A stretch of 41,893 nucleotides of DNA from assembly GCA_017451915.1 (NCBI GenBank), contig JAFTNJ010000053.1, forward strand, positions 1 to 41,893, in the 5' to 3' direction. The DNA comes from Clostridia bacterium (GTDB lineage: Bacteria > Bacillota > Clostridia > Oscillospirales > CAG-272). Below, one piece after another: positions 1 to 7,192 of the stretch. Every line of letters starts with the position of its first letter. Positions within the stretch are counted from its first letter, which is position 1. The notes under the pieces were generated by a model, which did no database searches, was not told where the DNA came from, and saw only the letters and a list, made by a program, of their open reading frames with translations. The translations under genes were made by a program, and so were the position numbers.

Positions 1-4
1 GAAC

Positions 5-52
5 ACCTCATCCGGCAGCCTTCGGCTGCCACCTTCCCCCACTGGGGAAGGC
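5..52. repeat. Short two-hairpin intergenic repeat
   Basis: Two stem-loops lie back to back. GGCAGCC (14-20) pairs with GGCTGCC (24-30) across a TTC loop, and CCTTCCCC (32-39) pairs with GGGGAAGG (44-51). From memory, elements of this form are scattered through genomes of gut Oscillospirales and relatives, usually between genes. The function is unknown and other copies cannot be checked here. Confidence 0.6.
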
Positions 53-97
53 TTACTGTTGTTTGCGCTCTCGATTATGGAGGGTGAGTTTGCTCAA

Positions 98-190
98 AGC
101 TTTTGCAAAGCAAAAGCCAGCGGCTTGAGCCGCTGGCCGGTAGTATTGGGCTTTTAGCCCTCGTGCAAACCATCCGTTTGACGGGTGGTT
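98..190. repeat. Run of four consecutive stem-loops
   Basis: Four inverted repeats follow each other: GCTTTTGC/GCAAAAGC (99-117), CCAGCGGC/GCCGCTGG (117-136), GGGC/GCCC (148-160) and AACCATCCGT/ACGGGTGGTT (168-190, one G-U type mismatch). They fill the space just beyond the 3' end of the minus-strand regulator gene at 202-570. None has a clear T-tract on the minus strand, so this is not a textbook terminator, though the last hairpin could protect or end that transcript. No credible gene is seen in 1-201. Confidence 0.5.
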
Positions 191-201
191 ATGATTTGCA
201 T

Positions 202-570
202 TTAGGAAAGGGCGGAAAGCCGCTCCTTCATTTTGTCAAATACCTCGTCGCTGATGATATGCTCCATTTTGCAGGCATCATCATCCGCAGTTTCGGGGGA
301 AACGCCCAGAGAGACTAAAAAATCGGTGATAATGCGATGACGCTCTAAAATTTTACCCGCCAACGCCTTGCCCCCGGGGGTCAGGGAAATATAGCCGTTG
401 AGATCCACCTCGATGTGTCCGTTTTTCTTTAACAGACCCATGGCACGGCTGACGCTGGGCTTGGTATAGCCCGTTTGGTGTACAATATCGATGGCGCGAA
501 TTTGCGGACGCTTCTCCTGCAAGAGCAGAATGGTCTCCAGGTACATTTCGGCAGATTCGGTTGTTTTCAT
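202..570 (-). CDS. DtxR/IdeR-type metal-dependent transcriptional regulator, short form
   Basis: A 122-residue DNA-binding repressor expected to sense Fe(II) or a related divalent metal. An N-terminal winged helix (about 1-65, with TGYTKPSVSRAM as recognition helix) is followed by the metal-binding dimerisation domain. Residues M9, C100, E103 and H104, in EMYLET and ACKMEH, match the DtxR primary site (Met10, Cys102, Glu105, His106). MntR has Asp instead of Met/Cys at the equivalent positions, so the site looks iron-type. The SH3-like C-terminal domain of DtxR is absent. The ATG at 570 is chosen because AGGAGG lies 7 bases upstream; the GTG two codons earlier is too close to it. No metal transporter is adjacent, so its targets are unknown. 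Confidence 0.85.
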   Translation of the reverse strand: MKTTESAEMYLETILLLQEKRPQIRAIDIVHQTGYTKPSVSRAMGLLKKNGHIEVDLNGYISLTPGGKALAGKILERHRIITDFLVSLGVSPETADDDACKMEHIISDEVFDKMKERLSALS

Positions 571-597
571 TTGCACACCTCCTTTTCTTCTTTCTAC

Positions 598-626
598 AGT
601 ATATCACAAGTTGGAGGTAAAATCAA
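598..626 (-). promoter_or_regulatory. Promoter of the DtxR-type regulator gene
   Basis: On the minus strand, TTGATT (626-621) and TATACT (603-598) are separated by 17 bases, a good sigma-A promoter ahead of the start at 570. It is divergent from the promoter at 682-710. No obvious DtxR or MntR operator palindrome overlaps it. Confidence 0.7.
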
Positions 627-681
627 GCAACATTTGAAAAAGTTTTTTGCATTTTTTATTCCCGTGACTTGCAAAAAACGG

Positions 682-710
682 TTGACTTTTCTTTTTTTTT
701 AGGGTATAAT
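682..710 (+). promoter_or_regulatory. Sigma-A promoter of the rpiR-cmk-ispH/rpsA operon
   Basis: TTGACT (682-687) and TATAAT (705-710) are separated by 17 bases, which include a T-run. Transcription should begin near 717, giving a leader of about 37 bases before the ATG at 754. Confidence 0.85.
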
Positions 711-753
711 AATACGTATGTATGTAGATCGACGTTTGGAAAGGATTTTAACC

Positions 754-1620
754 ATGAACTGTGACGTGCTCAAGTTGATCGAAAACGGCATGAGCTCTTT
801 TTCCAAAGGGCAAAAGCTGATCGCCAATTATATCTTGTCCCACTACGATAAGGCCGCGTACCTCACCGCCTCCAAGCTGGGAGCCTACGTGGGCGTTTCC
901 GAGTCCACCGTAGTACGCTTTGCCATTGAGCTGGGCTACGAGGGCTATCCCGAGTTTCAGCATTCCCTGCAGGAGATCATTCGCAACCGCCTGACCTCCT
1001 TTCAGCGCATCGAGGTCACCAACAGCCTCATCGGTGACGAGAATATTCTGGAGCGCGTGCTTCTTTCCGATGCCGAAAAGATCCGCCGTACCTTGGAGGA
1101 GGTAGATCACGCATCCTTTGAGGAGGCCATTGAGAAGATCGTCTCCGCCGACCACATTTACATCATCGGCGTACGCTCCTCCTCCTCTTTGGCAAGCTTT
1201 CTCAATTTCAACTTCCGCATGATCTTTGATAACGTAAAGTTCATTCAAACCACCTCGGGCAGTGAAATGTTCGAGCAGATCATGCAGATCAAGGAGGGCG
1301 ATGTGATGATCGCCATCAGCTTCCCTCGGTATTCCAAGCGGATCATTAACGCCGTGGAGTACGCGCGCTCCAAAAACGCCAACGTGGTAGCCCTGACCGA
1401 CAGTAAGGTCTCTCCCATCGCGGCCTATGCCAACCAGCTGCTCATCGCCCAAAGCGATATGATCTCCTTCGTGGATTCCCTGGTGGCACCCTTGAGCATC
1501 ATCAACGCCATCGTTATGGCGGTTTCCCGCAAAAAGCAAAAGGAAGTGACCGAGCGTCTTCGCGTTCTGGAGGCGGTTTGGGATCAGTATGAAGTCTATG
1601 ACAAAAAGCATGAATCTTGA
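754..1620 (+). CDS. MurR/RpiR family transcriptional regulator
   Basis: 288 residues, typical for the family. An N-terminal HTH_6 domain (about 1-75; the YVGVSESTVVRF stretch fits the helix-turn-helix) is followed by a SIS sugar-phosphate-binding domain (about 115-250; IYIIGVRSSSSLA and VMIAISFPRYSK fit the SIS phosphate-binding loops). Members usually control amino-sugar or sugar-phosphate genes in response to a phosphosugar ligand. The ATG at 754 is preferred over one at 718 because it has an AAAGGA site 8 bases upstream and 718 lies at the predicted transcription start. It opens an operon and its end overlaps the next gene by 32 bases. The target cannot be read from the neighbours. Confidence 0.85.
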   Translation: MNCDVLKLIENGMSSFSKGQKLIANYILSHYDKAAYLTASKLGAYVGVSESTVVRFAIELGYEGYPEFQHSLQEIIRNRLTSFQRIEVTNSLIGDENILERVLLSDAEKIRRTLEEVDHASFEEAIEKIVSADHIYIIGVRSSSSLASFLNFNFRMIFDNVKFIQTTSGSEMFEQIMQIKEGDVMIAISFPRYSKRIINAVEYARSKNANVVALTDSKVSPIAAYANQLLIAQSDMISFVDSLVAPLSIINAIVMAVSRKKQKEVTERLRVLEAVWDQYEVYDKKHES

Positions 1621-2869
1621 GTCTGACGCACGCCATGTAATTGTGGTGGGAGGCGGTGCCGCGGGAATGATGGCGGCTATTACCGCCGCCGAATGCGGTG
1701 CGCGGGTGACCTTGTACGAGCGGAATGACCGTGTGGGAAAAAAACTCCGCATCACGGGGAAGGGGAGATGCAACGTGACCAACGATTGCGACCTCAATAC
1801 CTTTCTGGCCAACGTGCCCACTAATCCCCGCTTTTTGTATGCCGCGCTTTCCCGCTTTTCCACCGAGGATACCAAGAATTTTTTTGAGTCCCTGGGCGTT
1901 CCCTTGAAGACCGAGCGTGGCCGACGGGTCTTTCCCGTCTCCGACCGCGCCGCCGACATCGTTTCGGCTATGGAGCGAAACTGTCGCGCCTTGGGCGTTG
2001 CCATAGAGCATCGCCGTGTGCAGGGAATCCAAGTGGAGGACGGACGGGCGTGCGGTGTGATCCTGTCGGGTGGGGAAGTGGATGCTGCCGACGCGGTGAT
2101 CCTTTGTACCGGCGGTCGCTCTTATCCTCTGACCGGATCGGATGGCGACGGTTATCGCTTTGCCAAGAGCCTGGGACACGAGATTGTTCCGCCCCAACCC
2201 TCCTTGGTGCCTTTGGTTTGTGCAGGAAAGCTCTGTCCCTCCTTGCAGGGACTCTCCCTGAAAAATGTGACCCTTCGTATTACCGAGACCGAAACCGGGA
2301 AGCCTGTTTATGAGGATTTTGGAGAGATGCTTTTTACCCACTTTGGTCTGACCGGCCCCTTGGTGCTGTCGGCGTCGGCGCACTTGCGGGATCTGACCCC
2401 GGGGAAATACACAGCGCACATCGACCTCAAGCCCGCGTTGGATGAAAAGACACTGGATGCCCGTTTGCTTTCCGATTTTCAAAAGTATCAGAATCGGGAC
2501 GTGATTAACGCTCTGGACGATCTCCTGCCTCAAAAGCTGATCGCGCCCTTTATCTCCCTTTGCGGGATCGATCCCCGCAAAAAGATCCATTCGGTCACCC
2601 GTGAGGAGCGGGAGGGAATGGTGCGCACCTTAAAGGATATCACCGTTTCCATTCAGGGCTTCCGTCCCATTGACGAGGCCATCGTGACCCGCGGAGGCGT
2701 CAACGTCAAGGAGGTGCGTCCCAAAACCATGGCCTCCAAGCTGGTGAGCGGGCTCTATTTTGCCGGTGAGCTTCTCGACGTGGATGCTTATACCGGCGGC
2801 TTTAATCTTCAAATTGCATTTTCCACCGGAGTGGTTGCAGGCTCTGCCGCCGCTTACGGAGAGGAATAG
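1589..2869 (+). CDS. YhiN/HI0933-family FAD-binding flavoprotein (NAD(P)/FAD-dependent oxidoreductase)
   Basis: 426 residues. A dinucleotide-binding motif, GGGAAGMMAA (about 21-30), is followed by an acidic end of strand 2 (YERND) and the family hallmark GKGRCNVTN. The C-terminus has the second FAD-contact block, YFAGELLDVDAYTGGFNLQIAF. Genome annotations often call this family aminoacetone oxidase or BaiN-like flavoprotein, but its true substrate is uncertain. The start overlaps the regulator gene by 32 bases; in-frame ATGs at 1598 and 1610 are alternatives, since the Shine-Dalgarno evidence is weak. In many Clostridia this gene lies upstream of cmk, as here. Confidence 0.85.
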   Translation: MKSMTKSMNLESDARHVIVVGGGAAGMMAAITAAECGARVTLYERNDRVGKKLRITGKGRCNVTNDCDLNTFLANVPTNPRFLYAALSRFSTEDTKNFFESLGVPLKTERGRRVFPVSDRAADIVSAMERNCRALGVAIEHRRVQGIQVEDGRACGVILSGGEVDAADAVILCTGGRSYPLTGSDGDGYRFAKSLGHEIVPPQPSLVPLVCAGKLCPSLQGLSLKNVTLRITETETGKPVYEDFGEMLFTHFGLTGPLVLSASAHLRDLTPGKYTAHIDLKPALDEKTLDARLLSDFQKYQNRDVINALDDLLPQKLIAPFISLCGIDPRKKIHSVTREEREGMVRTLKDITVSIQGFRPIDEAIVTRGGVNVKEVRPKTMASKLVSGLYFAGELLDVDAYTGGFNLQIAFSTGVVAGSAAAYGEE

Positions 2870-2881
2870 AAAGGAACCACC

Positions 2882-3559
2882 ATGATTCAAATTGCCATCG
2901 ACGGTCCCAGCGGCGCGGGAAAATCCACCGTGGCCAAGGCTCTTGCCGCCAAGCTGGGAATCATTTACGTGGATACGGGCGCGCTTTACCGCACCGTCGG
3001 CTATTATGTCCGCTCCCGGGATACCGATCCCAAGGACGCCGCTGCCGTAGAGGCACTCCTGCCCGGGATCCACGTGGAATTGAAATATGAAAACGGCACC
3101 CAGATCGTCTGCCTCAACGGAGAGAATCTGGGGGATAAGATCCGCACGCCCGAAATGTCCATGTATGCGTCGGCGGTTTCTGCCATTCCCGCTGTGCGTG
3201 CGTTCCTCCTGGATACCCAGCGAGAGATTGCCGCAAAGAACAGCGTGATCATGGACGGCAGAGATATCGGAACCGTGATCCTGCCCAATGCCGACGTTAA
3301 GATTTTTCTGACCGCCAGCGACGAGTGCCGCGCCCAGCGGCGTTGCGATGAGCTGAACGCCAAGGGGATCCCCTCCACCCTGGAGGAGGTGCTCTCGGAT
3401 ATGCGTCAAAGAGACCTGGCGGACAGTACCCGCGCCGTGGCTCCCGCCGTGGCCGCCGAGGACGCGATTCTCTTCGATAACTCTTGGATGACCCCCGACG
3501 AATGCACCGCCAAGCTGGCCGAGGTGATCGAAGCCACCCTGGCCGCTCGCCGTGCTTGA
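2882..3559 (+). CDS. cmk: Cytidylate kinase
   Basis: 225 residues, the normal length for bacterial CMP kinase, which phosphorylates CMP and dCMP with ATP in the cytosol. The P-loop GPSGAGKST is at residues 8-16. The CMP-binding motifs VDTGALYRTVGYY and IMDGRDIGTVILP and the LID-type segment RRCDELNAKG are all visible. An AAAGGA site lies 7 bases before the ATG. It is 12 bases from the flavoprotein and 9 bases from ispH/rpsA, so co-transcription is likely. A cmk - ispH/rpsA order is common in Clostridia. Confidence 0.95.
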   Translation: MIQIAIDGPSGAGKSTVAKALAAKLGIIYVDTGALYRTVGYYVRSRDTDPKDAAAVEALLPGIHVELKYENGTQIVCLNGENLGDKIRTPEMSMYASAVSAIPAVRAFLLDTQREIAAKNSVIMDGRDIGTVILPNADVKIFLTASDECRAQRRCDELNAKGIPSTLEEVLSDMRQRDLADSTRAVAPAVAAEDAILFDNSWMTPDECTAKLAEVIEATLAARRA

Positions 3560-3568
3560 GGCTTTACC

Positions 3569-5587
3569 ATGGCAAGTATCACCGTTGCAAAGCACGCCGG
3601 CTTTTGCTTTGGCGTTAAGCGGGCGACCGATCGCTTGGAGCAGGCACTCCAAAACGCCCTTCCGGGAGAAAAAATCTTCACCTTGGGACATCTGATCCAC
3701 AACGAGGCTTACAACCGCGCCATGGAGGCACGGGGCGTTGTTGCCGTGGAGGCCGATGCTATTTCCGATCTTTGCGCCCGGGCCACCGCGTCCCATCCCG
3801 TCTCGATCCTGGTGCGCGCCCACGGCTGTCCCCGGGATACCGTGCGCCTTTTGGAGGAGCTGTCTGCCGGCAATCCCCATTTTCGCTGGATCGACTGTAC
3901 CTGTCCCTACGTGGAGAAGATCCACCAAATTGCCGCCGATACCAACCCGGAGGAGCAGTTCTTTGTTCTCATCGGTGCCGCCAACCACCCCGAGGTGGTA
4001 GGGATCATGAGCTGCTTTGACGGCGAAAAGTACGTTTTTTCCTCCCCGGAGGAGCTGGAATCGTCACTTTCACAACAGGCAGTGGACAATTTGAACAAAA
4101 AGACCCCCGTAATGGTGGCGCAAACGACGCAAAATTTGGGTAATTGGTACCAAAGTCAAAAAAAATTAAAAAAACTATATACAAATGCAAAAATTTTTGA
4201 TACAATATGTAGAGTGACCGAACTTCGCCAGACCGAGGCAACCGAGCTTGCAAAGGTATGCGATTTTATGGTTGTCATCGGCGGCAGGGCAAGCTCCAAC
4301 ACCGCCAAGCTCTACGAGATCTGCCGCAAGGAATGCGGCAACACCGTCTGGATCGCCACGGCCTCCGAATTGGACAAGAGCCTGCTTTCCGGACATCAAC
4401 ACATTGGAATCGTCGCCGGTGCATCGACGCCGAGCGAGGAAATAGAGGAGGTATATAAAACCATGAGCGAAATGAATTTTGAAGAAATGCTCGAAACGCA
4501 ATGCGTAACTTTAAATACAGGAGATGTCGTTACCGGAACCGTTACACACGTGTCTGATGCAGAGCTGCAGCTCGACGTTAGCGCGGGCGTGACCGGCTAC
4601 ATAAAAGCGGAACAGATCAGTGATGATCCCTCTTTTAAGCTGACCGAGAACTTTAAGATCGGTGACAAGGTAGAAGCCTTCGTTATCCGCGTAAGCGACA
4701 TTGAAGGCGTTGCCGAGCTGTCCAAGAAGAGAGTGGACGCAGACAAGAACTGGCAGAACATCGTTGCTGCCTGCGAAGAGAAGACCGTGCTGGAAGGCAA
4801 GGTTGCCGAGGCTGTTAAGGGCGGCGTAGTTATTTTCTGCGACGCAAACCGCGTATTCGTTCCCGCGTCCCAGACCGGTGTTCCGAAGGACGGCGATCTT
4901 TCCAGCATCGTTGGCACCACCGTTCAGTTCAAGATCATCGAGACCAAGCCCGGCAAGAAGGCCATCGGTTCCATCCGTCAGGTACTTCGTGAGGCTCGCC
5001 GCGCACAAGAGGCAGAGTTCTGGGCAAACATCGAGGTTGGCAAGACCTACAACGGCGTTGTTAAGAGCATGACCACCTACGGCGCATTCGTAGATCTGGG
5101 CGGCGTAGACGGCATGGTTCACGTAACCGAGCTGTCCTGGAAGCACATCAAGAGCCCCGCAGAGGTTGTTGAGATCGGCCAGAACCTGACCGTATTTGTA
5201 AAGAGCTTTGACGCAGAGAAGAAGCGCATCTCCCTGGGCTACAAGACCGAGGAGAGCAACCCCTGGAACATCTTCAAGTCCCAGTATGCCATCGGCGACA
5301 TTGCTTCGGTTAAGATCGTTAGCATGATGCCCTTTGGCGCATTTGCCGAAATCGTTGACGGTGTAGACGGTCTGATCCACATTTCTCAGATCGCAATGCA
5401 GAGAATTGCAAAGCCCGCCGACATTTTGGCCATCGACCAGGTTGTTGACGCTCGCATCATCGACATTGACGATGAGAAGCAGAAGGTAAGCCTGTCCATT
5501 CGTTCTCTCCTGGAGGAGGCCGCTGCTGCAGCCGAGGCTATGCCCGAGGAATTTGCCGCTGAGGAAGCTCCTGCCGACGCAGAATAA
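3569..5587 (+). CDS. ispH: IspH (HMBPP reductase) fused to ribosomal protein S1
   Basis: 672 residues. The N-terminal part (1 to about 290) is 4-hydroxy-3-methylbut-2-enyl diphosphate reductase, the last enzyme of the MEP isoprenoid pathway. C13, C112 and C214 (HAGFCFGVK, CTCPYV, DTICRVT) are the expected [4Fe-4S] ligands, and H140/E142 of NHPEV are active-site residues. The C-terminal part has four S1 RNA-binding domains (about 316-385, 402-470, 489-558, 573-643) and an acidic Ala/Glu tail. This fusion is well known in Clostridia. Odd points are an A+T-rich stretch inside the IspH part (about 4110-4215) and a strong internal ribosome site and ATG at 4463, at the domain junction. The start at 3569 has only a weak GAGG. 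Confidence 0.93.
   Translation: MASITVAKHAGFCFGVKRATDRLEQALQNALPGEKIFTLGHLIHNEAYNRAMEARGVVAVEADAISDLCARATASHPVSILVRAHGCPRDTVRLLEELSAGNPHFRWIDCTCPYVEKIHQIAADTNPEEQFFVLIGAANHPEVVGIMSCFDGEKYVFSSPEELESSLSQQAVDNLNKKTPVMVAQTTQNLGNWYQSQKKLKKLYTNAKIFDTICRVTELRQTEATELAKVCDFMVVIGGRASSNTAKLYEICRKECGNTVWIATASELDKSLLSGHQHIGIVAGASTPSEEIEEVYKTMSEMNFEEMLETQCVTLNTGDVVTGTVTHVSDAELQLDVSAGVTGYIKAEQISDDPSFKLTENFKIGDKVEAFVIRVSDIEGVAELSKKRVDADKNWQNIVAACEEKTVLEGKVAEAVKGGVVIFCDANRVFVPASQTGVPKDGDLSSIVGTTVQFKIIETKPGKKAIGSIRQVLREARRAQEAEFWANIEVGKTYNGVVKSMTTYGAFVDLGGVDGMVHVTELSWKHIKSPAEVVEIGQNLTVFVKSFDAEKKRISLGYKTEESNPWNIFKSQYAIGDIASVKIVSMMPFGAFAEIVDGVDGLIHISQIAMQRIAKPADILAIDQVVDARIIDIDDEKQKVSLSIRSLLEEAAAAAEAMPEEFAAEEAPADAE
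4178..4206 (+). promoter_or_regulatory. Possible internal promoter inside ispH
   Basis: TATACA (4178-4183, four of six consensus bases) and TACAAT (4201-4206, five of six) have a 17-base spacer within an A+T-rich island of an otherwise G+C-rich gene. It would give a transcript covering the S1 half only. This is inference from pattern; the A+T richness could also reflect the Lys/Asn-rich protein segment. Confidence 0.3.
4445..4465 (+). promoter_or_regulatory. Internal ribosome binding site and in-frame ATG at the IspH-S1 junction
   Basis: GAGGAGG (4445-4451) lies 11 bases before an in-frame ATG at 4463 (residue M299 of the fusion). Initiation there would make a free-standing S1 protein of about 374 residues starting MSEMNFEEML. 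The Shine-Dalgarno codes for Glu-Glu in the fusion, so it may be coincidental, but it falls exactly at the domain boundary. Confidence 0.45.
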
Positions 5588-5597
5588 GAATGAAACC

Positions 5598-5632
5598 AAA
5601 TGGGATACTTCGTTTGAGGTATCCCATTTTTT
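5598..5632 (+). terminator. Rho-independent terminator after ispH/rpsA
   Basis: AAATGGGATAC (5598-5608) pairs with GTATCCCATTT, which runs into a T-tract (5619-5632). It begins 10 bases after the stop codon and ends 17 bases before the next gene. Confidence 0.85.
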
Positions 5633-5648
5633 AAAAAGGGGTGTTAAA

Positions 5649-6425
5649 ATGTCTGTAAAAATCAAAGTGATGACCTTCAATCTCAGAGTCCCCTCCGACG
5701 TTGACGGGGAGAGTCATTTCAACTTCCGCAAGGATAAGATCATTGAGACGATTGATGCCGAGTCCCCCGATATCATCGGCTTTCAGGAGGCTGCGGATGT
5801 ATCCTTTGATCTGCTCAAGGAGCGTCTTACCAATTATTACATCGTGGGACACGGAAGAGATAAGCGCTATCACGGGGAAGGGATCCCGATCGCCTTTCGC
5901 AAGGATGTCTTTTCTCTGTGTGGATTCCGCCAGGAATGGCTGTCCATAGAGCCCCACAAGCCCGCAAGCTACCTCAAGGGCTCGGATCAGAGCAAGTGTC
6001 CGCGCGTGTATTCCTGCGCCGAGCTGCTCCATAGAGATTGCGACGTGCCTTTTGCCTTTTACAATATTCACAGTGACCACAGAGGGGAGACGGCAAAAGT
6101 CATTGAGAGCGCCATCCTCATGCGCGATATTGCGGCAAATCCCTATAAGTTCGTGCTGACGGGAGACTTTAACGCCCGTTGTCCCGCTCCTTCCATTGAC
6201 GTGATCCTTGCCAGCGCCGAAACCCTTGGAACGGTGGACGCTACGGCGAACATTGAAGGCTCCTTCCACGGCTTCTCCAAGGCAGAGCCATGGCCCGGAA
6301 AGATCGACTATATCTTTACCAATCTTCCCACCAACCCCGAGGAGTCCTACGCGGTAATCGATGATAACAAGGACGGGCCTTTTTACTCGGATCACCACGC
6401 CTTGTGCGCGTTTGTGGAGCTTTGA
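5649..6425 (+). CDS. Endonuclease/exonuclease/phosphatase family protein
   Basis: 258 residues, no signal peptide, so cytosolic. The metal-dependent EEP (DNase I-like) fold is indicated by all its blocks in order: MTFNLR at the N-terminus, GFQEA (metal-binding Glu), YNIHSDH, LTGDFNAR (catalytic Asp and Asn), KIDYIF and SDHHALCA at the C-terminus (catalytic Asp-His). The family includes DNases, AP endonucleases and sugar- or lipid-phosphate phosphodiesterases, and the motifs do not identify the substrate. The ATG at 5649 gives the family's usual short lead-in to MTFNLR; upstream is AAAAAGGGG. No separate promoter is clear, so expression may depend on read-through from the upstream operon. Confidence 0.85.
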   Translation: MSVKIKVMTFNLRVPSDVDGESHFNFRKDKIIETIDAESPDIIGFQEAADVSFDLLKERLTNYYIVGHGRDKRYHGEGIPIAFRKDVFSLCGFRQEWLSIEPHKPASYLKGSDQSKCPRVYSCAELLHRDCDVPFAFYNIHSDHRGETAKVIESAILMRDIAANPYKFVLTGDFNARCPAPSIDVILASAETLGTVDATANIEGSFHGFSKAEPWPGKIDYIFTNLPTNPEESYAVIDDNKDGPFYSDHHALCAFVEL

Positions 6426-6443
6426 ACTGATTTTTGAGTATGC

Positions 6444-6473
6444 AAAAAAGGCAGAGGTTTTCTCTGCCTTTTT
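6444..6473 (+). terminator. Rho-independent terminator after the EEP-family gene
   Basis: An A-run plus GGCAGAG (6444-6456) pairs with CTCTGCC followed by TTTTT (6462-6473). The symmetrical A/T flanks could allow action in both directions. Confidence 0.8.
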
Positions 6474-6512
6474 ATGAGGAATGTTTTTAAAAATGACGGG
6501 AATGAGAACCCA

Positions 6513-6586
6513 AACGTGCGGTAATATGCGGATCTTGTCCACAGGCAGATTTGCCGCACGTTATGGCAAAACGCATAGCGTTTTGC
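6513..6586. repeat. Pair of intergenic palindromes
   Basis: AACGTGCGG (6513-6521) pairs with CCGCACGTT (6554-6562) around a 32-base loop. It is followed at once by GCAAAACGC-ATA-GCGTTTTGC (6566-6586), a 9-bp stem. No T-tract follows either. The stretch between the EEP gene and the tRNA has no credible protein gene. Confidence 0.45.
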
Positions 6587-6611
6587 GGGGTTCTGATTCG
6601 TATAATGTGCT

Positions 6612-6651
6612 AAAAAAAGAAGAGAGACTCTTTGAGGCTCTCTTCTTTTTT
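6612..6651 (-). terminator. Terminator of the tRNA-Gly transcript (symmetrical)
   Basis: AAAAAAAGAAGAGAG and CTCTCTTCTTTTTT flank a short loop. Read on the minus strand, the hairpin with its T-run starts right after the encoded CCA end of the tRNA at 6651. Confidence 0.8.
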
Positions 6652-6724
6652 GGAGCAGATGACGGGAATCGAACCCGCGTATTCGGCTTGGGAAGCGGAC
6701 ACTCTGCCATTGAGTTACATCTGC
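6651..6724 (-). tRNA. tRNA-Gly, anticodon CCC
   Basis: Read on the minus strand from 6724: a 7-bp acceptor stem (GCAGATG with CATCTGC), a D arm with ACTC/GAGT, an anticodon loop TTCCCAA with anticodon CCC, a T arm with loop TTCGAAT, discriminator T and an encoded CCA. The anticodon stem TCCGC/GCCGA has a C-C mismatch at its middle pair, which is unusual. A consensus promoter upstream and a terminator downstream show an independent single-gene unit. Confidence 0.92.
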
Positions 6725-6737
6725 AGGACGCCCCTAC

Positions 6738-6766
6738 ATTATAATACAAAAACGGGAATCTGTCAA
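6738..6766 (-). promoter_or_regulatory. Consensus promoter of tRNA-Gly
   Basis: On the minus strand a perfect TTGACA (6766-6761) and a perfect TATAAT (6743-6738) are separated by 17 bases. The -10 box ends 13 bases before the mature tRNA 5' end. This is as strong a sigma-A promoter as can be expected, fitting a stable-RNA gene. Confidence 0.9.
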
Positions 6767-6838
6767 GTGGCAATTCTCAAAATTTTCATTTTTTCATCGC
6801 CAAAAACGACATTTTTCGGAGGCTTTTTTTATTTCCTC

Positions 6839-6867
6839 TTGACATTCTGCGTCAAATGTGATATAAC
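6839..6867 (+). promoter_or_regulatory. Promoter of the cobalamin riboswitch operon
   Basis: TTGACA (6839-6844) and TATAAC (6862-6867) have a 17-base spacer. The predicted start, near 6874, gives a leader of over 300 bases before the first gene, which holds the riboswitch. Confidence 0.85.
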
Positions 6868-6899
6868 TATCCTACACAAAAGAATAAACACAGTTCATC

Positions 6900-7147
6900 G
6901 CGAGCCCTGTGGCTCGGTTGTCGGGAGCGCTGCCGGACGGCGTTTCTCGGGGATAAGGAAATCGCAGTGAGAATCTGCAGCAACAGCCATTGCCGTATCT
7001 TCTTTTTTGCAAAAGGAACAAGTCGGAATGCTTATCGTTCTGTGCCTCGTAAAGGTCTCTTGGGCAACGTGGGGAGATGCAGGCGATGCGGGATACGGCA
7101 GGGTATCCCTTCTTCGGTATGCAAGCACCCCATGGGAGGGTGCTTTT
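6900..7147 (+). promoter_or_regulatory. Cobalamin (adenosylcobalamin-type) riboswitch with terminator platform
   Basis: The 5' leader carries the conserved core in order: GGTTG (about 6917), then AAGGAA (6955-6960), CAGTGAGAATCTGC (about 6965-6978), GCAACAGCCATTGCCGTAT (about 6977-6998), then the B12-box-like AAGTCGGAATGC (7020-7031). Downstream are a GGGATAC/GTATCCC hairpin (7090-7109) and a second hairpin, AAGCACCC/GGGTGCTT with TTTT (7123-7147), that can act as an intrinsic terminator. Ligand binding should reduce expression of the lipoprotein and ECF component that follow. Outer boundaries are approximate, and the subclass (adenosyl- or aquocobalamin) was not resolved. Confidence 0.8.
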
Positions 7148-7192
7148 ATGTTATCCTTTTCGTGAAAAAACACACTTGAAAGGATGTTCAAA

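Noticed and set aside
103-318. Plus-strand frame of 71 codons
   Set aside because: It overlaps the stem-loop region and the antisense of the DtxR-type gene and lacks a ribosome site.
6481-6744. Plus-strand frame of 87 codons across the tRNA region
   Set aside because: It runs through two palindromes, a terminator and the antisense of the tRNA; its GADDGNRTRV stretch is the usual artefact of reading a tRNA backwards.
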